Below, piece after piece: positions 39,659 to 50,425 of a stretch of DNA of 64,000 bases. This DNA is from Providencia rettgeri (lineage in GTDB: Bacteria > Pseudomonadota > Gammaproteobacteria > Enterobacterales > Enterobacteriaceae), in NCBI RefSeq assembly GCF_001874625.1, contig NZ_CP017671.1, positions 2,542,001 through 2,606,000 of the forward strand, given 5' to 3'. The notes below the pieces were generated by a model that was not told the origin of the DNA, ran no database searches, and saw only the letters and a list, made by a program, of their open reading frames with translations. The position numbers were made by a program, and so were the translations under genes. Position 1 is the first letter of the stretch; each line of letters opens with the position of its first letter.

Positions 39659-41209
39659 ATGGATTTTAGTTTAAAAAGTGCTTTTTTGAAAAATTTTCTT
39701 GGAAATTCACCAGATTGGTACAAATTAGCAATTATCATATTTCTAATAATAAACCCTGTTGTTTTCTATTTTATCAGCCCTTTTGTGGCAGGCTGGTTAT
39801 TGGTAATTGAATTTATATTCACCTTAGCAATGGCACTTAAGTGTTATCCATTGCAACCTGGGGGGTTATTAGCAATCGAAGCCGTGATCATCGGCATGAC
39901 GACACCAAAACAAATTTCACATGAAATAAGCAATAACCTTGAGGTTATTTTACTGTTGATCTTTATGGTCGCCGGTATCTACTTCATGAAGCAATTGCTT
40001 TTGTTCGTTTTTACCAAACTGTTGATAAACGTGCGTTCTAAACGCATCCTTTCCCTTGCATTTTGTATGGCGAGTGCATTTTTATCTGCATTTTTAGATG
40101 CCTTAACGGTTATAGCCGTAGTCATTAGCGTCTCAATTGGTTTTTATTCTATTTACCATCAATATGCTTCTAACCAACACAGCGATACCGACTTACAAAA
40201 TGATGGTTTTATTGATAGCACAGAAAAAAAACAAACACTTGAACAGTTCCGTTCTTTTTTGCGCAGCATAATGATGCATGCGGGTATTGGTACAGCCCTT
40301 GGTGGGGTGATGACAATGGTGGGGGAACCACAAAATCTGATCATCGCTAAACATGTTAACTGGGACTTTATCACTTTTTATATCCGTATGGCGCCCGTCA
40401 CTATTCCTGTCTTTATTTGTGGGTTATTAGTGTGCTTTCTTGTCGAGAAGTTTAAGTTATTTGGTTATGGAGCTGAACTCCCTGCTTCCGTGCGCCAAAT
40501 ATTAACCGAGCACGATAAAAAACTAACTGAAAAACGCACCAAAAAAGAGCTGGCACAACTGATTGTTCAAGGTTTAATCGGTATCTGGTTAATTGTGGCT
40601 CTTGCCTTCCATTTAGCAGAAGTTGGCTTAATTGGGTTATCGGTCATTGTGATGGCAACCGCTTTTTGCGGCATCACAGAAGAACACGCTCTAGGTAAAG
40701 CTTTCGAGGAGGCGCTACCATTTACCGCATTACTTACGGTGTTTTTTAGTATTGTAGCGGTTATCATTGACCAACAGCTATTTACTCCGTTTATTCAATT
40801 TGTATTACAGTCATCTGAATCGTCGCAGTTGTCATTGTTCTATCTGTTCAATGGCCTATTATCTGCCGTTTCAGACAACGTATTTGTTGGGACTGTGTAT
40901 ATTACCGAAGCCCTAAAAGCAGCAAATGACGGCTTAGTATCAATGGAACAATACCAATTTCTAGCGGTTGCAATTAATACAGGGACAAACTTACCTTCTG
41001 TTGCCACCCCTAATGGTCAAGCTGCTTTCTTATTTTTGCTGACTTCAGCGCTATCACCTTTGATCCGTTTATCATATGGCCGGATGGTATGGATGGCTTT
41101 GCCTTATACCATTGTCATGACAATTGTCGGCTTATTAGGCGTTGAGTTATGGCTAGTACCAATAACCTATTGGATGGAAAGTATTGGTTTGATTACATTT
41201 GCACAATAA
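39659..41209 (+). CDS. nhaB: Na+/H+ antiporter NhaB
   Basis: Inner-membrane sodium/proton antiporter. 516 aa (E. coli 513). About 12 hydrophobic helices. Conserved [16 protein letters not shown] and [23 protein letters not shown], plus [15 protein letters not shown] and [17 protein letters not shown] motifs of the ion-transporter fold. dsbB follows, as in E. coli. Confidence 0.97.
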   Translation: MDFSLKSAFLKNFLGNSPDWYKLAIIIFLIINPVVFYFISPFVAGWLLVIEFIFTLAMALKCYPLQPGGLLAIEAVIIGMTTPKQISHEISNNLEVILLLIFMVAGIYFMKQLLLFVFTKLLINVRSKRILSLAFCMASAFLSAFLDALTVIAVVISVSIGFYSIYHQYASNQHSDTDLQNDGFIDSTEKKQTLEQFRSFLRSIMMHAGIGTALGGVMTMVGEPQNLIIAKHVNWDFITFYIRMAPVTIPVFICGLLVCFLVEKFKLFGYGAELPASVRQILTEHDKKLTEKRTKKELAQLIVQGLIGIWLIVALAFHLAEVGLIGLSVIVMATAFCGITEEHALGKAFEEALPFTALLTVFFSIVAVIIDQQLFTPFIQFVLQSSESSQLSLFYLFNGLLSAVSDNVFVGTVYITEALKAANDGLVSMEQYQFLAVAINTGTNLPSVATPNGQAAFLFLLTSALSPLIRLSYGRMVWMALPYTIVMTIVGLLGVELWLVPITYWMESIGLITFAQ

Positions 41210-41361
41210 CTATACTGATAAACTATGAGCCGTATGCAAATACGGCTCATTTGTAATTTTGCGTAAACCCCTATCTAAAATTGCATTATTTCACTTTAAG
41301 TGCTTTTTTTATCCGTCTGATAAGGGCAAAATGTGCGCATCACTCAATTAGGATATTAAGT

Positions 41362-41877
41362 ATGTTCAGATTTTTTAACTACTGCTCACAAGGAAGAGGT
41401 GCATGGCTATTGATGGCCTTTACTGCCTTCATGCTCGAGTGTGCTGCTCTATATTTTCAACATGTGATGAAACTACAACCCTGTGTAATGTGTATCTATG
41501 AACGCGTTGCATTACTTGGTGTTATGGCTGCCGGCTTAATAGGCGCAATTGCACCACGTAATATTATCATTCGTTGGGTTGCTATCATTATTTGGGTTTA
41601 TTCTGCTTGGCGTGGCTTAGAGCTTTCTTGGGAACATACCATGCTCCAGCTCTATCCTTCTCCATTCGCATCTTGTGATTTCTTTGTGAACTTCCCTGAT
41701 TGGCTACCATTGCAAACTTGGGTTCCAGCAGTATTTGAAGCGACGGGTGACTGCGCGGTTAGGCAGTGGGCATTTTTAGGGCTTGATATGCCTCAATGGT
41801 TGATTGGTATTTTTGCTGTTTATTTTGTTATCGCCATTATTGTTGCCATTAGCCAATTCTTCCCTGCTAAAAAATGA
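41362..41877 (+). CDS. dsbB: disulfide bond formation protein B
   Basis: Inner-membrane quinone reductase that reoxidises DsbA. 171 aa. Four membrane helices; redox Cys41-Cys44 in [11 protein letters not shown] (with the ubiquinone-contact Arg48) and Cys105/Cys131 in the second periplasmic loop. The frame is open from 41281, but the residues before 41362 are unlike DsbB and AGGATATTAAGT precedes this ATG. Confidence 0.97.
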   Translation: MFRFFNYCSQGRGAWLLMAFTAFMLECAALYFQHVMKLQPCVMCIYERVALLGVMAAGLIGAIAPRNIIIRWVAIIIWVYSAWRGLELSWEHTMLQLYPSPFASCDFFVNFPDWLPLQTWVPAVFEATGDCAVRQWAFLGLDMPQWLIGIFAVYFVIAIIVAISQFFPAKK

Positions 41878-41894
41878 TTTAAACCTTCTTATTG

Positions 41895-41930
41895 TATCCC
41901 CCTAGCTTTAATTTCAAACTAGGGGGATAT
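41895..41930. terminator. bidirectional terminator between dsbB and the YdeP-type gene
   Basis: 11-bp stem TATCCCCCTAG / CTAGGGGGATA with a 13-nt loop; U-content after the stem is modest (TCTT on plus). Confidence 0.75.
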
Positions 41931-41969
41931 CTTACATTTAATCTGATTGATAAATATAAATACACATAA

Positions 41970-44252
41970 TTACTGTATTACGTGTTCTAATTTGATTGGG
42001 ATATTTTTATAGGCAGGTATCCCACATTCCGGGTCATAACTATCCAATGAAATTAAATTATTGGCTTCAGGGAAATAAGTCGCAACGCAACGGTCAGCCA
42101 TATCATAGATAACCACCGTTAAATTATCTAAACGGCGCTTAGTCGGTTTTTGGTTGCTATCTAACGCAATTAAGTTAACTTTATCCCCCGCTTTTAATTT
42201 CTGTTTTTGCGCCTCAGCACCGCTAATAAAAACGACATCCCTTTGCCCAAATACCCCACGATAGCGGTCATTTAACCCGTATATGGTCGTATTATACTGG
42301 TCATGGCTGCGCAATGTCGCAAGAACTAGCTCACTATTTACCGCTGAATTAGGGTCTTCAATCACCCCAACAGTTGGAATGAAATTAGCTTTACCTGATT
42401 TAGTTAACCAACGCCGCTCAGAAGCCGCATTTGTAAGGTGAAAGCCTCCCGGTATTTTGATGCGGGCGTTAAAGTTATCAAAACCGGGTAATACTGCTTC
42501 CATTGCATCACGGATCAGGTCGTAATTACCAATGAAAGCATCCCATTCAACTTTACTATTCGGTATTGTCGCTTTGGCAATCCCTGCAACAATGGCACAT
42601 TCAGATTTCAAATAAGGGCTACAAGGTTTTAATAACCCCTTTGAGGCATGTACCATTGACATTGAGTCTTCCACTGTCACGCATTGCACTCCACTACTTT
42701 GCCTGTCGATTTCACTTCGCCCCAGCACTGGTAGTATGAATGTATTTTTGGCTGTTAATAAATGAGAACGGTTAAGTTTAGTCGCAGTATGCACAGCCAA
42801 ATCAAGCTTTTTCATGCCTTCAAAGCAGGCATCTTTATCAGGCATGGCAACCGCCAAGTTGCCCCCCATACAGATTAATGCGTTTGCACTCCCATTATAA
42901 ATCGCTTGCATACTGGCAACTGCAGCATGACCGAACTCACTCGGAGGACGAAAACCAAAACGCTGTTCAATTTTATCAAGAAAACTTTTAGATGGTTTTT
43001 CTGTGATCCCGACCGTACGGTCGCCCTGTACGTTAGAGTGCCCCCTTAGTGGGCAAATCCCTGCGCCTTCTCGCCCAATATTACCTTTCAGCAACAATAA
43101 GTTGACTAATTGCTGTACGTTTTTAGTTCCATGCTGATGCTGAGTTATCCCCATGCCATAGCAAATTATGGTGCTTTTCGCTTCAATATAAAGGTCTGCG
43201 ATTTCATCAATAGACTCATGCGATAAGCCTGATACCCTTAAAATATCGTCCCAACTGGTCGTCAGTAAATCATTTTTTAATGTTTCATACCCATCGGTAT
43301 GGGCTGATATAAACTCGGTATCTAGGAGCGCTTTTTCGCCTGAGTCAATGGCCGCCTGATGTCGCTCAATCAGCCGCTTCATGACCCCTTTGATTAAAGC
43401 TGTATCTCCCCCAATCCGCACTTTATAATAATGACCAGCAAGTGGGGTTGATTCTAATGTCAGCATTTCTATTACGTCTTGCGGATATGTAAAACGTTCA
43501 AGACCACGTTCTCTTAACGGATTAATCGCTATAATTTTAGCTCCCCGTTTAGAAACTTCACGTAACGAACTAAGCATTCGTGGATGGTTAGTCCCAGGGT
43601 TATGGCCGATACAAATAATTAAATCCGCTTTATCAAAATCCTCTAATAATACCGTTGCTTTACCAACCCCTATCGAAGCAGCTAGCCCAACACTTGTGGG
43701 CTCATGACACATATTTGAACAGTCAGGAAAATTATTTGTTCCGTATTCTCGGGCCAGTAATTGATATAAAAATGCCGCTTCATTCGAAGTTCTACCTGAC
43801 GTATAAAATTCAACAGTATTTGGATCAGAATAACTCCGCAGACGCTCTCCTATTTGTTGAAATGCATCATCCCATTCGACCGGTTCATATTTATCTGTTA
43901 ATGAATTATATTTCATTGGGTGCGTTAAACGTCCTTCATTCTCTAAATGAAAATCATCCCAATCAAGTAATTCAGTTACTGTATGTTTTTCAAAAAAATG
44001 GGGGGTAGTACGTTTTGATGTGGCCTCCCAAGCAATGGCTTTGGCTCCATTTTCGCAGATATCGAAAGAAGCGGTATGTACTGGATCTGGCCACGCACAC
44101 CCCGGACAGTCAAAGCCGTCAACCTTATTCATATCAAACATTGCAATAATATCATGACCCACTTTCATTTGTTCACGCAATGCTTCTGCAACAGCTTTAA
44201 CTGCCCCCCAACCGGCGGCAGGTCCAGTGTATTCTTCAATTTTCTTTTTCAT
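41970..44252 (-). CDS. ydeP: FdhF/YdeP-family molybdopterin oxidoreductase
   Basis: Putative Mo-bisPGD enzyme; substrate unknown, though E. coli YdeP is linked to acid resistance. 760 aa (E. coli 759). N-terminal Cys49, Cys52 and Cys66 (CPGC, DIC) may bind Fe-S. Cys182 in [12 protein letters not shown] occupies the place of the Sec/Cys molybdenum ligand of Fdh[27 protein letters not shown] and the C-terminal molybdopterin-dinucleotide domain follow. No signal peptide, so cytoplasmic. No fdhD lies beside it. Confidence 0.9.
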   Translation of the reverse strand: MKKKIEEYTGPAAGWGAVKAVAEALREQMKVGHDIIAMFDMNKVDGFDCPGCAWPDPVHTASFDICENGAKAIAWEATSKRTTPHFFEKHTVTELLDWDDFHLENEGRLTHPMKYNSLTDKYEPVEWDDAFQQIGERLRSYSDPNTVEFYTSGRTSNEAAFLYQLLAREYGTNNFPDCSNMCHEPTSVGLAASIGVGKATVLLEDFDKADLIICIGHNPGTNHPRMLSSLREVSKRGAKIIAINPLRERGLERFTYPQDVIEMLTLESTPLAGHYYKVRIGGDTALIKGVMKRLIERHQAAIDSGEKALLDTEFISAHTDGYETLKNDLLTTSWDDILRVSGLSHESIDEIADLYIEAKSTIICYGMGITQHQHGTKNVQQLVNLLLLKGNIGREGAGICPLRGHSNVQGDRTVGITEKPSKSFLDKIEQRFGFRPPSEFGHAAVASMQAIYNGSANALICMGGNLAVAMPDKDACFEGMKKLDLAVHTATKLNRSHLLTAKNTFILPVLGRSEIDRQSSGVQCVTVEDSMSMVHASKGLLKPCSPYLKSECAIVAGIAKATIPNSKVEWDAFIGNYDLIRDAMEAVLPGFDNFNARIKIPGGFHLTNAASERRWLTKSGKANFIPTVGVIEDPNSAVNSELVLATLRSHDQYNTTIYGLNDRYRGVFGQRDVVFISGAEAQKQKLKAGDKVNLIALDSNQKPTKRRLDNLTVVIYDMADRCVATYFPEANNLISLDSYDPECGIPAYKNIPIKLEHVIQ

Positions 44253-44545
44253 TTGTCATTACTCTTTAATAAATAGAACATGTATTTATCTGTGTTTTTA
44301 TAATTATCTAAATTGCTTTTACAATTTAATACTAGTAATTAAAAAATTAAATATCAATAATTAAATTAAGGACTTAAATAGATGCTCGCAATTAGATGAT
44401 GGACAAATGAATGTTTTAAAATAAAAATAAAACCTAACAAATAATTATTAAAATTATTTTATGAATTTAATGTTTAATATTTAATAAGTAATCAACCTCA
44501 TATTAACGATTAATAAGAGGTTAATACATTTCATAAAAAGATGAG

Positions 44546-44851
44546 TTATATGCAAGCACCGGATTGAATAATATCAGCAGCGCAACGTTTACCATTGGCG
44601 AATTGACAAACCGCAGTTTGAGTTCCATTTAACTCTAGAGTAAGTGCAGGTAAACCGCCAGCCGAAACACAAGCTTCTTGTACCCCTGGGCCCAAATTAA
44701 CAATTTGTTGAGCATAATTTGCAGCTACGGTATCTGCTTGGTCGGTTTTATTTCCACCAGAACTGCTACAGGCGGATAAAGTGAAAACGAATGCCCCAGC
44801 AGCAACCATTGACATTATCGTTTGTAACCGCAAATTGATTCTAAGTCTCAT
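44546..44851 (-). CDS. yoaF: DUF333 lipoprotein (YoaF-like)
   Basis: 101-residue lipoprotein of unknown role. N-terminal signal with lipobox LSAC (Cys at about 28), a Ser/Gly/Asn linker, then the DUF333 domain (NLGPGVQEACVSAGGLPALTLELNG, CQFANGKRCAADII), a domain often labelled putative hemolysin without evidence. GGAGAAAG lies just before the ATG at 44851. It is 48 bp downstream of emrE, perhaps cotranscribed. The YoaF assignment rests on the domain and lipobox. Confidence 0.8.
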   Translation of the reverse strand: MRLRINLRLQTIMSMVAAGAFVFTLSACSSSGGNKTDQADTVAANYAQQIVNLGPGVQEACVSAGGLPALTLELNGTQTAVCQFANGKRCAADIIQSGACI

Positions 44852-44899
44852 TTCTTTCTCCGCTAACACTCGCTCTACATAATGATTTTGTAGCACTTA

Positions 44900-45232
44900 T
44901 TAATGCGTACCACTCTTTGAGAGTAGATTGATGATTAAAACACCAACTATAATAAACAGCATACCAATAATTGCAGGTAAATCGAGCTTTTGGTTGTAAA
45001 TATAAATTGCAGCAATAGAAACTAACACAATCCCTAACCCTGACCAGATCGCATAAGCTATCCCTAATGGCATTACTTTGACTACTTGCGAAAGTCCCCA
45101 AAAAGACACCGCATAACCAATCACCACCACTAAAGAAGGCCAAAAACGACTAAAACCATCTGAAGCCTTAAGCGTTGTCGTAGCAATAACCTCAGCGATA
45201 ATAGAAATAAATAAAAAGCTCAGCCCTTTCAT
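44900..45232 (-). CDS. emrE: small multidrug resistance efflux protein EmrE
   Basis: Proton-coupled exporter of quaternary ammonium compounds and cationic dyes, working as an antiparallel dimer. 110 aa, four membrane helices. Essential Glu14 in the first helix (AEVIATTTLK). The GIAYAIWSGLGIVL block and the LDLPAIIGM..GVLIINLLS C-terminus are those of EmrE rather than SugE or MdtIJ. Confidence 0.93.
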   Translation of the reverse strand: MKGLSFLFISIIAEVIATTTLKASDGFSRFWPSLVVVIGYAVSFWGLSQVVKVMPLGIAYAIWSGLGIVLVSIAAIYIYNQKLDLPAIIGMLFIIVGVLIINLLSKSGTH

Positions 45233-45306
45233 ACATTTTCCTTATTATTAAAATTATTAACGGTAAAATTTACCCTATACCTTTTATTTATACAAATAAT
45301 GAACAA

Positions 45307-45341
45307 TAAAAAGCCCCATCTTTCTTTACGAAAGACAGAGC
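45307..45341 (-). terminator. sotB terminator
   Basis: On the minus strand GCTCTGTCTTTC pairs with GAAAGATGGGGC (including three G-U pairs), followed by TTTTTATT. Confidence 0.75.
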
Positions 45342-45372
45342 GTTATTTTTATAAATTTTCTTACAAAACTGA

Positions 45373-46578
45373 CTAATGGCTTGTTGAAACTGCAGTTTTA
45401 TCTTCCAGCGATTGACTATAGCGTTTAAATAAGTAAATACACAAAATCAATGTAATTATACCAATACACCCGCCAATATAACCAATATTAGTCATCCCCA
45501 TATGAACAATAACTAGGTTCCCCAGTAGCGCACCGCCACCAATACCTATATTAAAAATCCCTGAGAAAATTGACATTGCCAAGTCAGTTGCATCAGGAGA
45601 TAAATCAATCACTTTAACCTGTAGACCTAAGCCGATACACATCATGGCGATACCCCAGAAAACGGATAGCATAATCAACGACCAGACATCTGAGCCTAAA
45701 GGCATTAGCAATAATAAACACACCGTCATTAGGGCAATTGCTGTTGGTAAGAAAAACAACGAAAACTTGCTACTATAACGACTAAATATAACACTCCCGA
45801 TAATGCCAGCCCCACCAAAAATCAGTAACAATAATGTCGCAAAATTTTGGCTTTGCAATGCGATTTCACGGACAAAAGGTTCAATGTAACTGTAAGCAGT
45901 AAAATGAGCAGTCACAGCTAGAACAGTTAACGCAAACATCCCCACCAGTGCGGGACGTTTAAATAAGACGGGGACACTTTTTAACGAACCGGAGTGTTCA
46001 CTCGGTAAACGGGGTAGGAAACGTATTAACACTATCATGGTAAATAAGGCAATAACACCAATACATAAAAAGGTGACCCTCCACCCTAAAAATTGCCCTA
46101 TTACACGCCCAATTGGTAGCCCTAAAACAGTTGCTAATGCGGTACCTGTTGCTAATAAGCCCAACGCTTGCGCCTTCTTGCCTGCAGGTGCAACACGAAT
46201 AGCTAAAGAAGCCGTTATCGACCAAAATACCGCATGCGATAAAGCAACGCCAATTCGCCCACCAATTAGTATTTCAAAGCTCCATGCAAACCCTGAAATA
46301 ATATGGCTAACAATAAAAATGACAAATAAAAAAGCTAATAATTTACGACGCTCAATTTTACTGGTTAATAACATTAAGGGTAACGACATCAATGCTACGA
46401 CCCAAGCATAAATCGTAATCATTAACCCTGTATGAGCGACTGACATGTCAAAACTTTGTGCAATATCACTAAGTAGTGCAACTGGGACAAATTCTGTTGT
46501 ATTAAAAACAAACGCTGCAACCGCAAGAGCGACTACGCGGATCCACGCTGTTCTTCTAGAAACCTGAGTCATATTCAT
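45373..46578 (-). CDS. sotB: SotB/YdeA sugar efflux MFS transporter
   Basis: Major-facilitator exporter of arabinose, IPTG-like sugars and possibly other solutes. About 401 aa, 12 helices. Collinear with E. coli SotB ([56 protein letters not shown]). Several in-frame starts exist; AAGG lies 5 nt before the ATG at 46578, with 46572, 46590 and 46599 (TTG) as alternatives. A perfect CRP site lies about 140 bp upstream. Confidence 0.92.
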   Translation of the reverse strand: MNMTQVSRRTAWIRVVALAVAAFVFNTTEFVPVALLSDIAQSFDMSVAHTGLMITIYAWVVALMSLPLMLLTSKIERRKLLAFLFVIFIVSHIISGFAWSFEILIGGRIGVALSHAVFWSITASLAIRVAPAGKKAQALGLLATGTALATVLGLPIGRVIGQFLGWRVTFLCIGVIALFTMIVLIRFLPRLPSEHSGSLKSVPVLFKRPALVGMFALTVLAVTAHFTAYSYIEPFVREIALQSQNFATLLLLIFGGAGIIGSVIFSRYSSKFSLFFLPTAIALMTVCLLLLMPLGSDVWSLIMLSVFWGIAMMCIGLGLQVKVIDLSPDATDLAMSIFSGIFNIGIGGGALLGNLVIVHMGMTNIGYIGGCIGIITLILCIYLFKRYSQSLEDKTAVSTSH

Positions 46579-46924
46579 CTTAGCCTTCATTTCCCACAAG
46601 TAAAATGCACTAACTGATTAACAGCTTGTGAAAGTTGCCGCGAAAGGATATTAGTATTCGATATGGGTTTGATTAACCATTCAGCTCTTATTTAAGCTAA
46701 AACCCATTTTTGTGAATTATATCACAACTTTCAGTGGGGCTTAAAGGTCAGGCTTCCGCCAGCAAGCACAAAAACAGGAAGGTTTCCCTGTTATATCCCC
46801 CTTAACGTATCTAGGTTCCCCTTGTTTAGCAAATAACTATTACGCTCATTTATCTGAAAGCACATATCATTCCTTTTTATGCTACAATCTCACGATTATT
46901 TTTTATTTTTAAAGGACCTTGTTA
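46579..46924. other. sotB-yecF divergent intergenic region
   Basis: About 345 bp with a perfect CRP consensus site at 46711-46726. Otherwise no gene or repeat recognised. A likely yecF -10 (TACAAT at 46883-46888) lies about 37 bp before its start. Confidence 0.5.
46711..46726. promoter_or_regulatory. CRP site between sotB and yecF
   Basis: TGTGA-ATTATA-TCACA, a perfect CRP consensus palindrome, 133 bp from the sotB start and about 200 bp from yecF. The sugar-efflux function of sotB makes it the likelier target. Confidence 0.7.
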
Positions 46925-47146
46925 ATGAAAAACCATTTCCCTACTGATCCTGACGTGAATACTTTAGCTGATGAGATAACTTGTTTAAAAAATTTACTCA
47001 CTCATATGCTTAAAGCTATTGGTCAAGCTGATGCAGGTAAAATTTTAATCAAAATGCAACGTGAAATCGCACTCATAGAAGATGAAAAACAAGCAGAAAC
47101 CTATAAAAACACGTTAGAACAAATAAAAACGGCCTATCGCCAATAG
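46925..47146 (+). CDS. yecF: YecF, DUF2594 protein
   Basis: 73-residue mostly helical protein. LADEITCLKNLLTHMLKAIGQADAGKILIKMQREIALIEDE and the QIKTAYRQ end match E. coli YecF. Function unknown. AAAGGACC precedes the ATG at 46925; the frame opens 6 nt earlier with a TTG. A terminator follows about 135 bp downstream. Confidence 0.88.
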   Translation: MKNHFPTDPDVNTLADEITCLKNLLTHMLKAIGQADAGKILIKMQREIALIEDEKQAETYKNTLEQIKTAYRQ

Positions 47147-47280
47147 ATTATTTAGCGATAAATGCTATTTTAAGGATATATATTCTATTGAGTGGTTTAA
47201 ACTGCACAAATAACTAAGTTTTGAATTTTTAAATCAACTATCTTAGTTCTCGAATTAAACCATTCTTTATTCATTTAGCT

Positions 47281-47313
47281 CCCCCTTCAGACCCTATGAA
47301 GGGGGCTTTTTTT
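47281..47313 (+). terminator. terminator downstream of yecF
   Basis: 9-bp GC-rich stem (CCCCCTTCA / TGAAGGGGG) followed by C and seven T. About 135 bp after the yecF stop; no other plus-strand gene lies between. Confidence 0.85.
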
Positions 47314-47335
47314 ATCTACCAACACAGTTTATTAA

Positions 47336-47614
47336 TTAAACATTATTCCGCTTATAAATATCTTGGCAGTACTGCACGTACTCATCGAGTGTTGTAGTTG
47401 AAGTTTGTTTTTCCCAACATTTTTGTTCTTCGAAGGCCCATACTTTGAACAATTGACCAAGATTGGCTCCTGACATCCCAACCTCTTTATAGATCCTATG
47501 ATAAAAACCTTGTTCAGAACGGTAGATTTCAAATTTAAATGCAACTAGTCGTGCGGGATTTGTCGTTGTCATAAAATCATTACCAAACACCAACGTTTTT
47601 TCCAGAATATCCAT
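47336..47614 (-). CDS. hypothetical protein
   Basis: 92 residues, not recognised. No signal peptide or membrane segment; rich in aromatic and charged residues (FKFEIYRSEQGFYHRIYKEVG, FKVWAFEEQKCW), with two cysteines. AAGGAGACC lies immediately before the ATG at 47614, which supports real translation. It is a single gene between the convergent yecF terminator and the AgcS symporter; the symporter lies upstream on the same strand with a terminator-like hairpin in between. Confidence 0.65.
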   Translation of the reverse strand: MDILEKTLVFGNDFMTTTNPARLVAFKFEIYRSEQGFYHRIYKEVGMSGANLGQLFKVWAFEEQKCWEKQTSTTTLDEYVQYCQDIYKRNNV

Positions 47615-47794
47615 TTGGTCTCCTTGTGAATAAGTCAAAAGTTAATAGATAATATTTCATAAGTGAAAATTGATTAACTATTCTTAGCATAGCGCATTTA
47701 AACCTATTGCGTAGTTTGGTTTACATAAAACCCATTGAAAGCACTTAGAGATGATTAACCAAAAAGGGGTAAGGATACACACTAATTTAATGAA

Positions 47795-47816
47795 GAAGCT
47801 TCACCGAAGTGAAGCT
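47795..47816 (-). terminator. hairpin after the AgcS gene, probable terminator
   Basis: 9-bp perfect stem AAGCTTCAC / GTGAAGCTT with loop CGAA on plus; on the minus strand this is an ultrastable C(UUCG)G tetraloop. The minus-strand tail is only weakly U-rich (CTTCATT); the plus-strand tail is TTTTTA. Confidence 0.6.
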
Positions 47817-47831
47817 TTTTACAGGGGGTAT

Positions 47832-49214
47832 TTATGATTTGTTATCGTATAACTGTTTAGCCATATCAATACTATCCGCATTAACATCTTTTATATGGTC
47901 TCGAGTTAGTCGATACACTACAGGGCTCAATAACAACAATGCAATTAAGTTAGGGATTGCCATCATCGCATTTAGCGTATCAGCCAATAACCAGACAAAA
48001 TCAAGTGATTGGGTTGCACCGATTGGTAAAGCGATTAACCAAAGCACTCTAAACGGTTTGATAGCCCTTAATCCAAATAGATACTGCACACATTTTTCAC
48101 CATAAAAACTCCACCCCAAAATGGTGGTAAATGCAAAAACAGCTAACGCAATAGCGACAATATAATTCCCACCCGGTATTGCTGATTGAAATGAAAAAGC
48201 GGTCAGCGTTGCGCCTGTCTGGCTAGTCAACCACCCTCCAGTGATAATGATCGTCAAACCAGTGACTGAACACACAATAATAGTATCAATAAACGTACCA
48301 AGCATTGCAATTAGCCCTTGGCGAATAGGGTTCTGTGTTTTCGCCGCAGCATGGGCAATAGGAGCACTTCCTAAGCCTGCTTCATTGGAAAAAACCCCTC
48401 TCGCAACCCCAAAGCGAATCGCAGCCCAAACAGCAGCACCGGCAAAGCCACCTTGTGCCGCCACAGGGTTAAACGCAGACGTCACTACTAAGGAAATTGC
48501 AGCAGGGATTTGCGTAAAATAAATACCAAGTACAATTAACCCTGCACCAAAATAAGCGACAGTCATAAATGGTACTAACTTACCAGCGACATCAGAGATA
48601 CGGCGTAATCCACCAATCAACACTGCACCAACAAGTAAAACCAATACCCCTGCTGTTAACCACTTATGCACTCCAAAGTTACTTTCTAGTACATCCGCCA
48701 CTGAGTTAGCTTGTACAGTATTACCGATGCCAAAACTTGCACATGCACCAAAAAAAGCAAATAGAGTACCTAACCAAATCCATTTAGGCCCCAATCCATT
48801 TTTGATGTAATACATTGGGCCACCAATATATTGCCCATATTTATCCACTTCACGAAAACGAACTGCAAGTACAGCTTCAGAGTATTTAGTTGCCATTCCA
48901 ACCAACGCTGTCATCCACATCCAAAAGAGTGCTCCAGGTCCTCCCATCACAACAGCAGTTGCCACCCCTGCAATATTCCCAGTCCCAATTGTTGCAGACA
49001 ATGCTGTCATCAAAGCATTAAATGGCGATATTTGCCCTTCACCGCGTGACTCGTTTTTTTGAAATAATAATCTAAAACCTGTTCCTATTTTCCTTATTGG
49101 CAAGAACGCGAGCCTAATTTGCATGTATATACCAACGCCTAAAATCCCAACTAGCATAGGTACGCCCCATACTATCCCGTTGAGTTCACTTAACCACGTA
49201 GTTATTAGCTCCAT
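47832..49214 (-). CDS. alanine/glycine:cation symporter (AgcS family)
   Basis: Sodium- or proton-coupled uptake of alanine or glycine. 460 aa, about 10-11 membrane helices. Family signatures: SPFNALMTALSATIGTGNIAGVATA, GPGALFWMWMTALVGMATKYSEA, and GVFSNEAGLGSAPIAHAAA. Similar to YaaJ/DagA-type carriers; the exact orthologue is not settled. A near-perfect CRP site lies about 140 bp upstream. Confidence 0.93.
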   Translation of the reverse strand: MELITTWLSELNGIVWGVPMLVGILGVGIYMQIRLAFLPIRKIGTGFRLLFQKNESRGEGQISPFNALMTALSATIGTGNIAGVATAVVMGGPGALFWMWMTALVGMATKYSEAVLAVRFREVDKYGQYIGGPMYYIKNGLGPKWIWLGTLFAFFGACASFGIGNTVQANSVADVLESNFGVHKWLTAGVLVLLVGAVLIGGLRRISDVAGKLVPFMTVAYFGAGLIVLGIYFTQIPAAISLVVTSAFNPVAAQGGFAGAAVWAAIRFGVARGVFSNEAGLGSAPIAHAAAKTQNPIRQGLIAMLGTFIDTIIVCSVTGLTIIITGGWLTSQTGATLTAFSFQSAIPGGNYIVAIALAVFAFTTILGWSFYGEKCVQYLFGLRAIKPFRVLWLIALPIGATQSLDFVWLLADTLNAMMAIPNLIALLLLSPVVYRLTRDHIKDVNADSIDMAKQLYDNKS

Positions 49215-49345
49215 CTTACCCCCAAGTTAATCACTCTTATTTTTTAATTAACATTTATTAAACAAATCACCATCAATTTAATAAAGATTAAAAATGAAAT
49301 AAAAGCGAACAAAAATTTAAAAAATTACCACTTACGATGCAAGAT

Positions 49346-49361
49346 TGTGAGAAAGCTCACT
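49346..49361. promoter_or_regulatory. CRP site upstream of the AgcS gene
   Basis: TGTGA-GAAAGC-TCACT matches nine of the ten CRP consensus core bases, 132-147 bp before the AgcS start codon. Confidence 0.65.
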
Positions 49362-49474
49362 TGTGATTAATATGTTTTAATTACCGATACAGTTAAATTG
49401 TGAATAAATCTTAAGCTTAAAATTTCTTACTGATTAACAGCTTTCTTGGTACAAGTGAGAGGACTTTTGTCCAT

Positions 49475-49509
49475 AAAAAAAGCCCAGTAATAAAATGATT
49501 ACTGGGCTT
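49475..49509 (-). terminator. htpX terminator
   Basis: 12-bp perfect stem (AAGCCCAGTAAT / ATTACTGGGCTT) with a 6-nt loop; the A-run at 49475-49480 gives the U-tract on the minus strand. Confidence 0.9.
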
Positions 49510-49543
49510 AGTTTTTAGATTTCGACTAAACAGTTAAGTTAGA

Positions 49544-50425
49544 CTATTTTAAATACTCACCTGAACGCAGCGCTTCGATTCGTTTATCTAATGGTGGGTG
49601 AGATAAAAACAATTCACTAAATGCTTTTCCTCGGCCATTGATACAAAATGCCATTAAGCGCCCTTCTTCTTGCGGCTCATAACTCGTTTTCAGTCGTTGT
49701 AATGCGGCGATCATTTTTTCGCGCCCGACTAGTTTTGCCGACCCGGCATCTGCATGGAATTCACGATAACGAGAGAACCACATAGTGATAATGCTGGCTA
49801 AAATACCAAAAACAATTTCCAACACCATGGAAACGGCGAAATACACCATAGGGTTACCGTTACTACTTTCACTTTCATTATCGCTGTTTGACATAAAGCC
49901 TGCCGCGAGTTGTGCGATAATACGTGAAATAAAGATAACAAAAGTATTCACAACCCCTTGTAATAAGGTCATTGTTACCATGTCACCGTTCGCAATATGG
50001 CTAATTTCGTGAGCAATAACCGCTTCCGCTTCGTCACGGCTCATATTTTCTAATAAACCAGTACTTACTGCGACTAACGAAGCATCACGACGGGCTCCCG
50101 TAGCGAAAGCATTGATATCGGGCGCATGGTAAATAGCCACCTGTGGCATTTGGATACCAACTTGTTGTGCTTGGCGCTCTACCGTTGACATTAACCATTG
50201 CTCTGTTTGGTTGCGAGGAGTTTCAATCACCTCACCACCAACTGATTTCAAAGCCATCCATTTAGACATCAGCAGTGAGATAAATGCACCACCAAAACCA
50301 AATAACCCCGCCATGATCATCAAGCCTTGGACACTACTACCTCTAATACCGGTTAAGCTTAAGATTATTCCAAACACAAACATAACGGCTAAGTTTGTGA
50401 GTAAGAATAAAGCAATTCTCATCAT
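49544..50425 (-). CDS. htpX: membrane-localised zinc protease HtpX
   Basis: M48 metalloprotease for quality control of inner-membrane proteins, usually CpxR-controlled. 293 aa, the E. coli length. Zinc motif HEISH at residues 139-143, the third ligand in [14 protein letters not shown], and four hydrophobic segments. The frame opens 33 nt upstream, but [11 protein letters not shown] at 50425 matches E. coli and AAGGAATAC precedes it. Confidence 0.98.
   Translation of the reverse strand: MMRIALFLLTNLAVMFVFGIILSLTGIRGSSVQGLMIMAGLFGFGGAFISLLMSKWMALKSVGGEVIETPRNQTEQWLMSTVERQAQQVGIQMPQVAIYHAPDINAFATGARRDASLVAVSTGLLENMSRDEAEAVIAHEISHIANGDMVTMTLLQGVVNTFVIFISRIIAQLAAGFMSNSDNESESSNGNPMVYFAVSMVLEIVFGILASIITMWFSRYREFHADAGSAKLVGREKMIAALQRLKTSYEPQEEGRLMAFCINGRGKAFSELFLSHPPLDKRIEALRSGEYLK

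Larger units (their letters stand above)
49215..49543. other. agcS-htpX intergenic region
   Basis: About 330 bp with a CRP site (49346-49361) and the htpX terminator (49475-49509). No gene seen. Confidence 0.5.
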
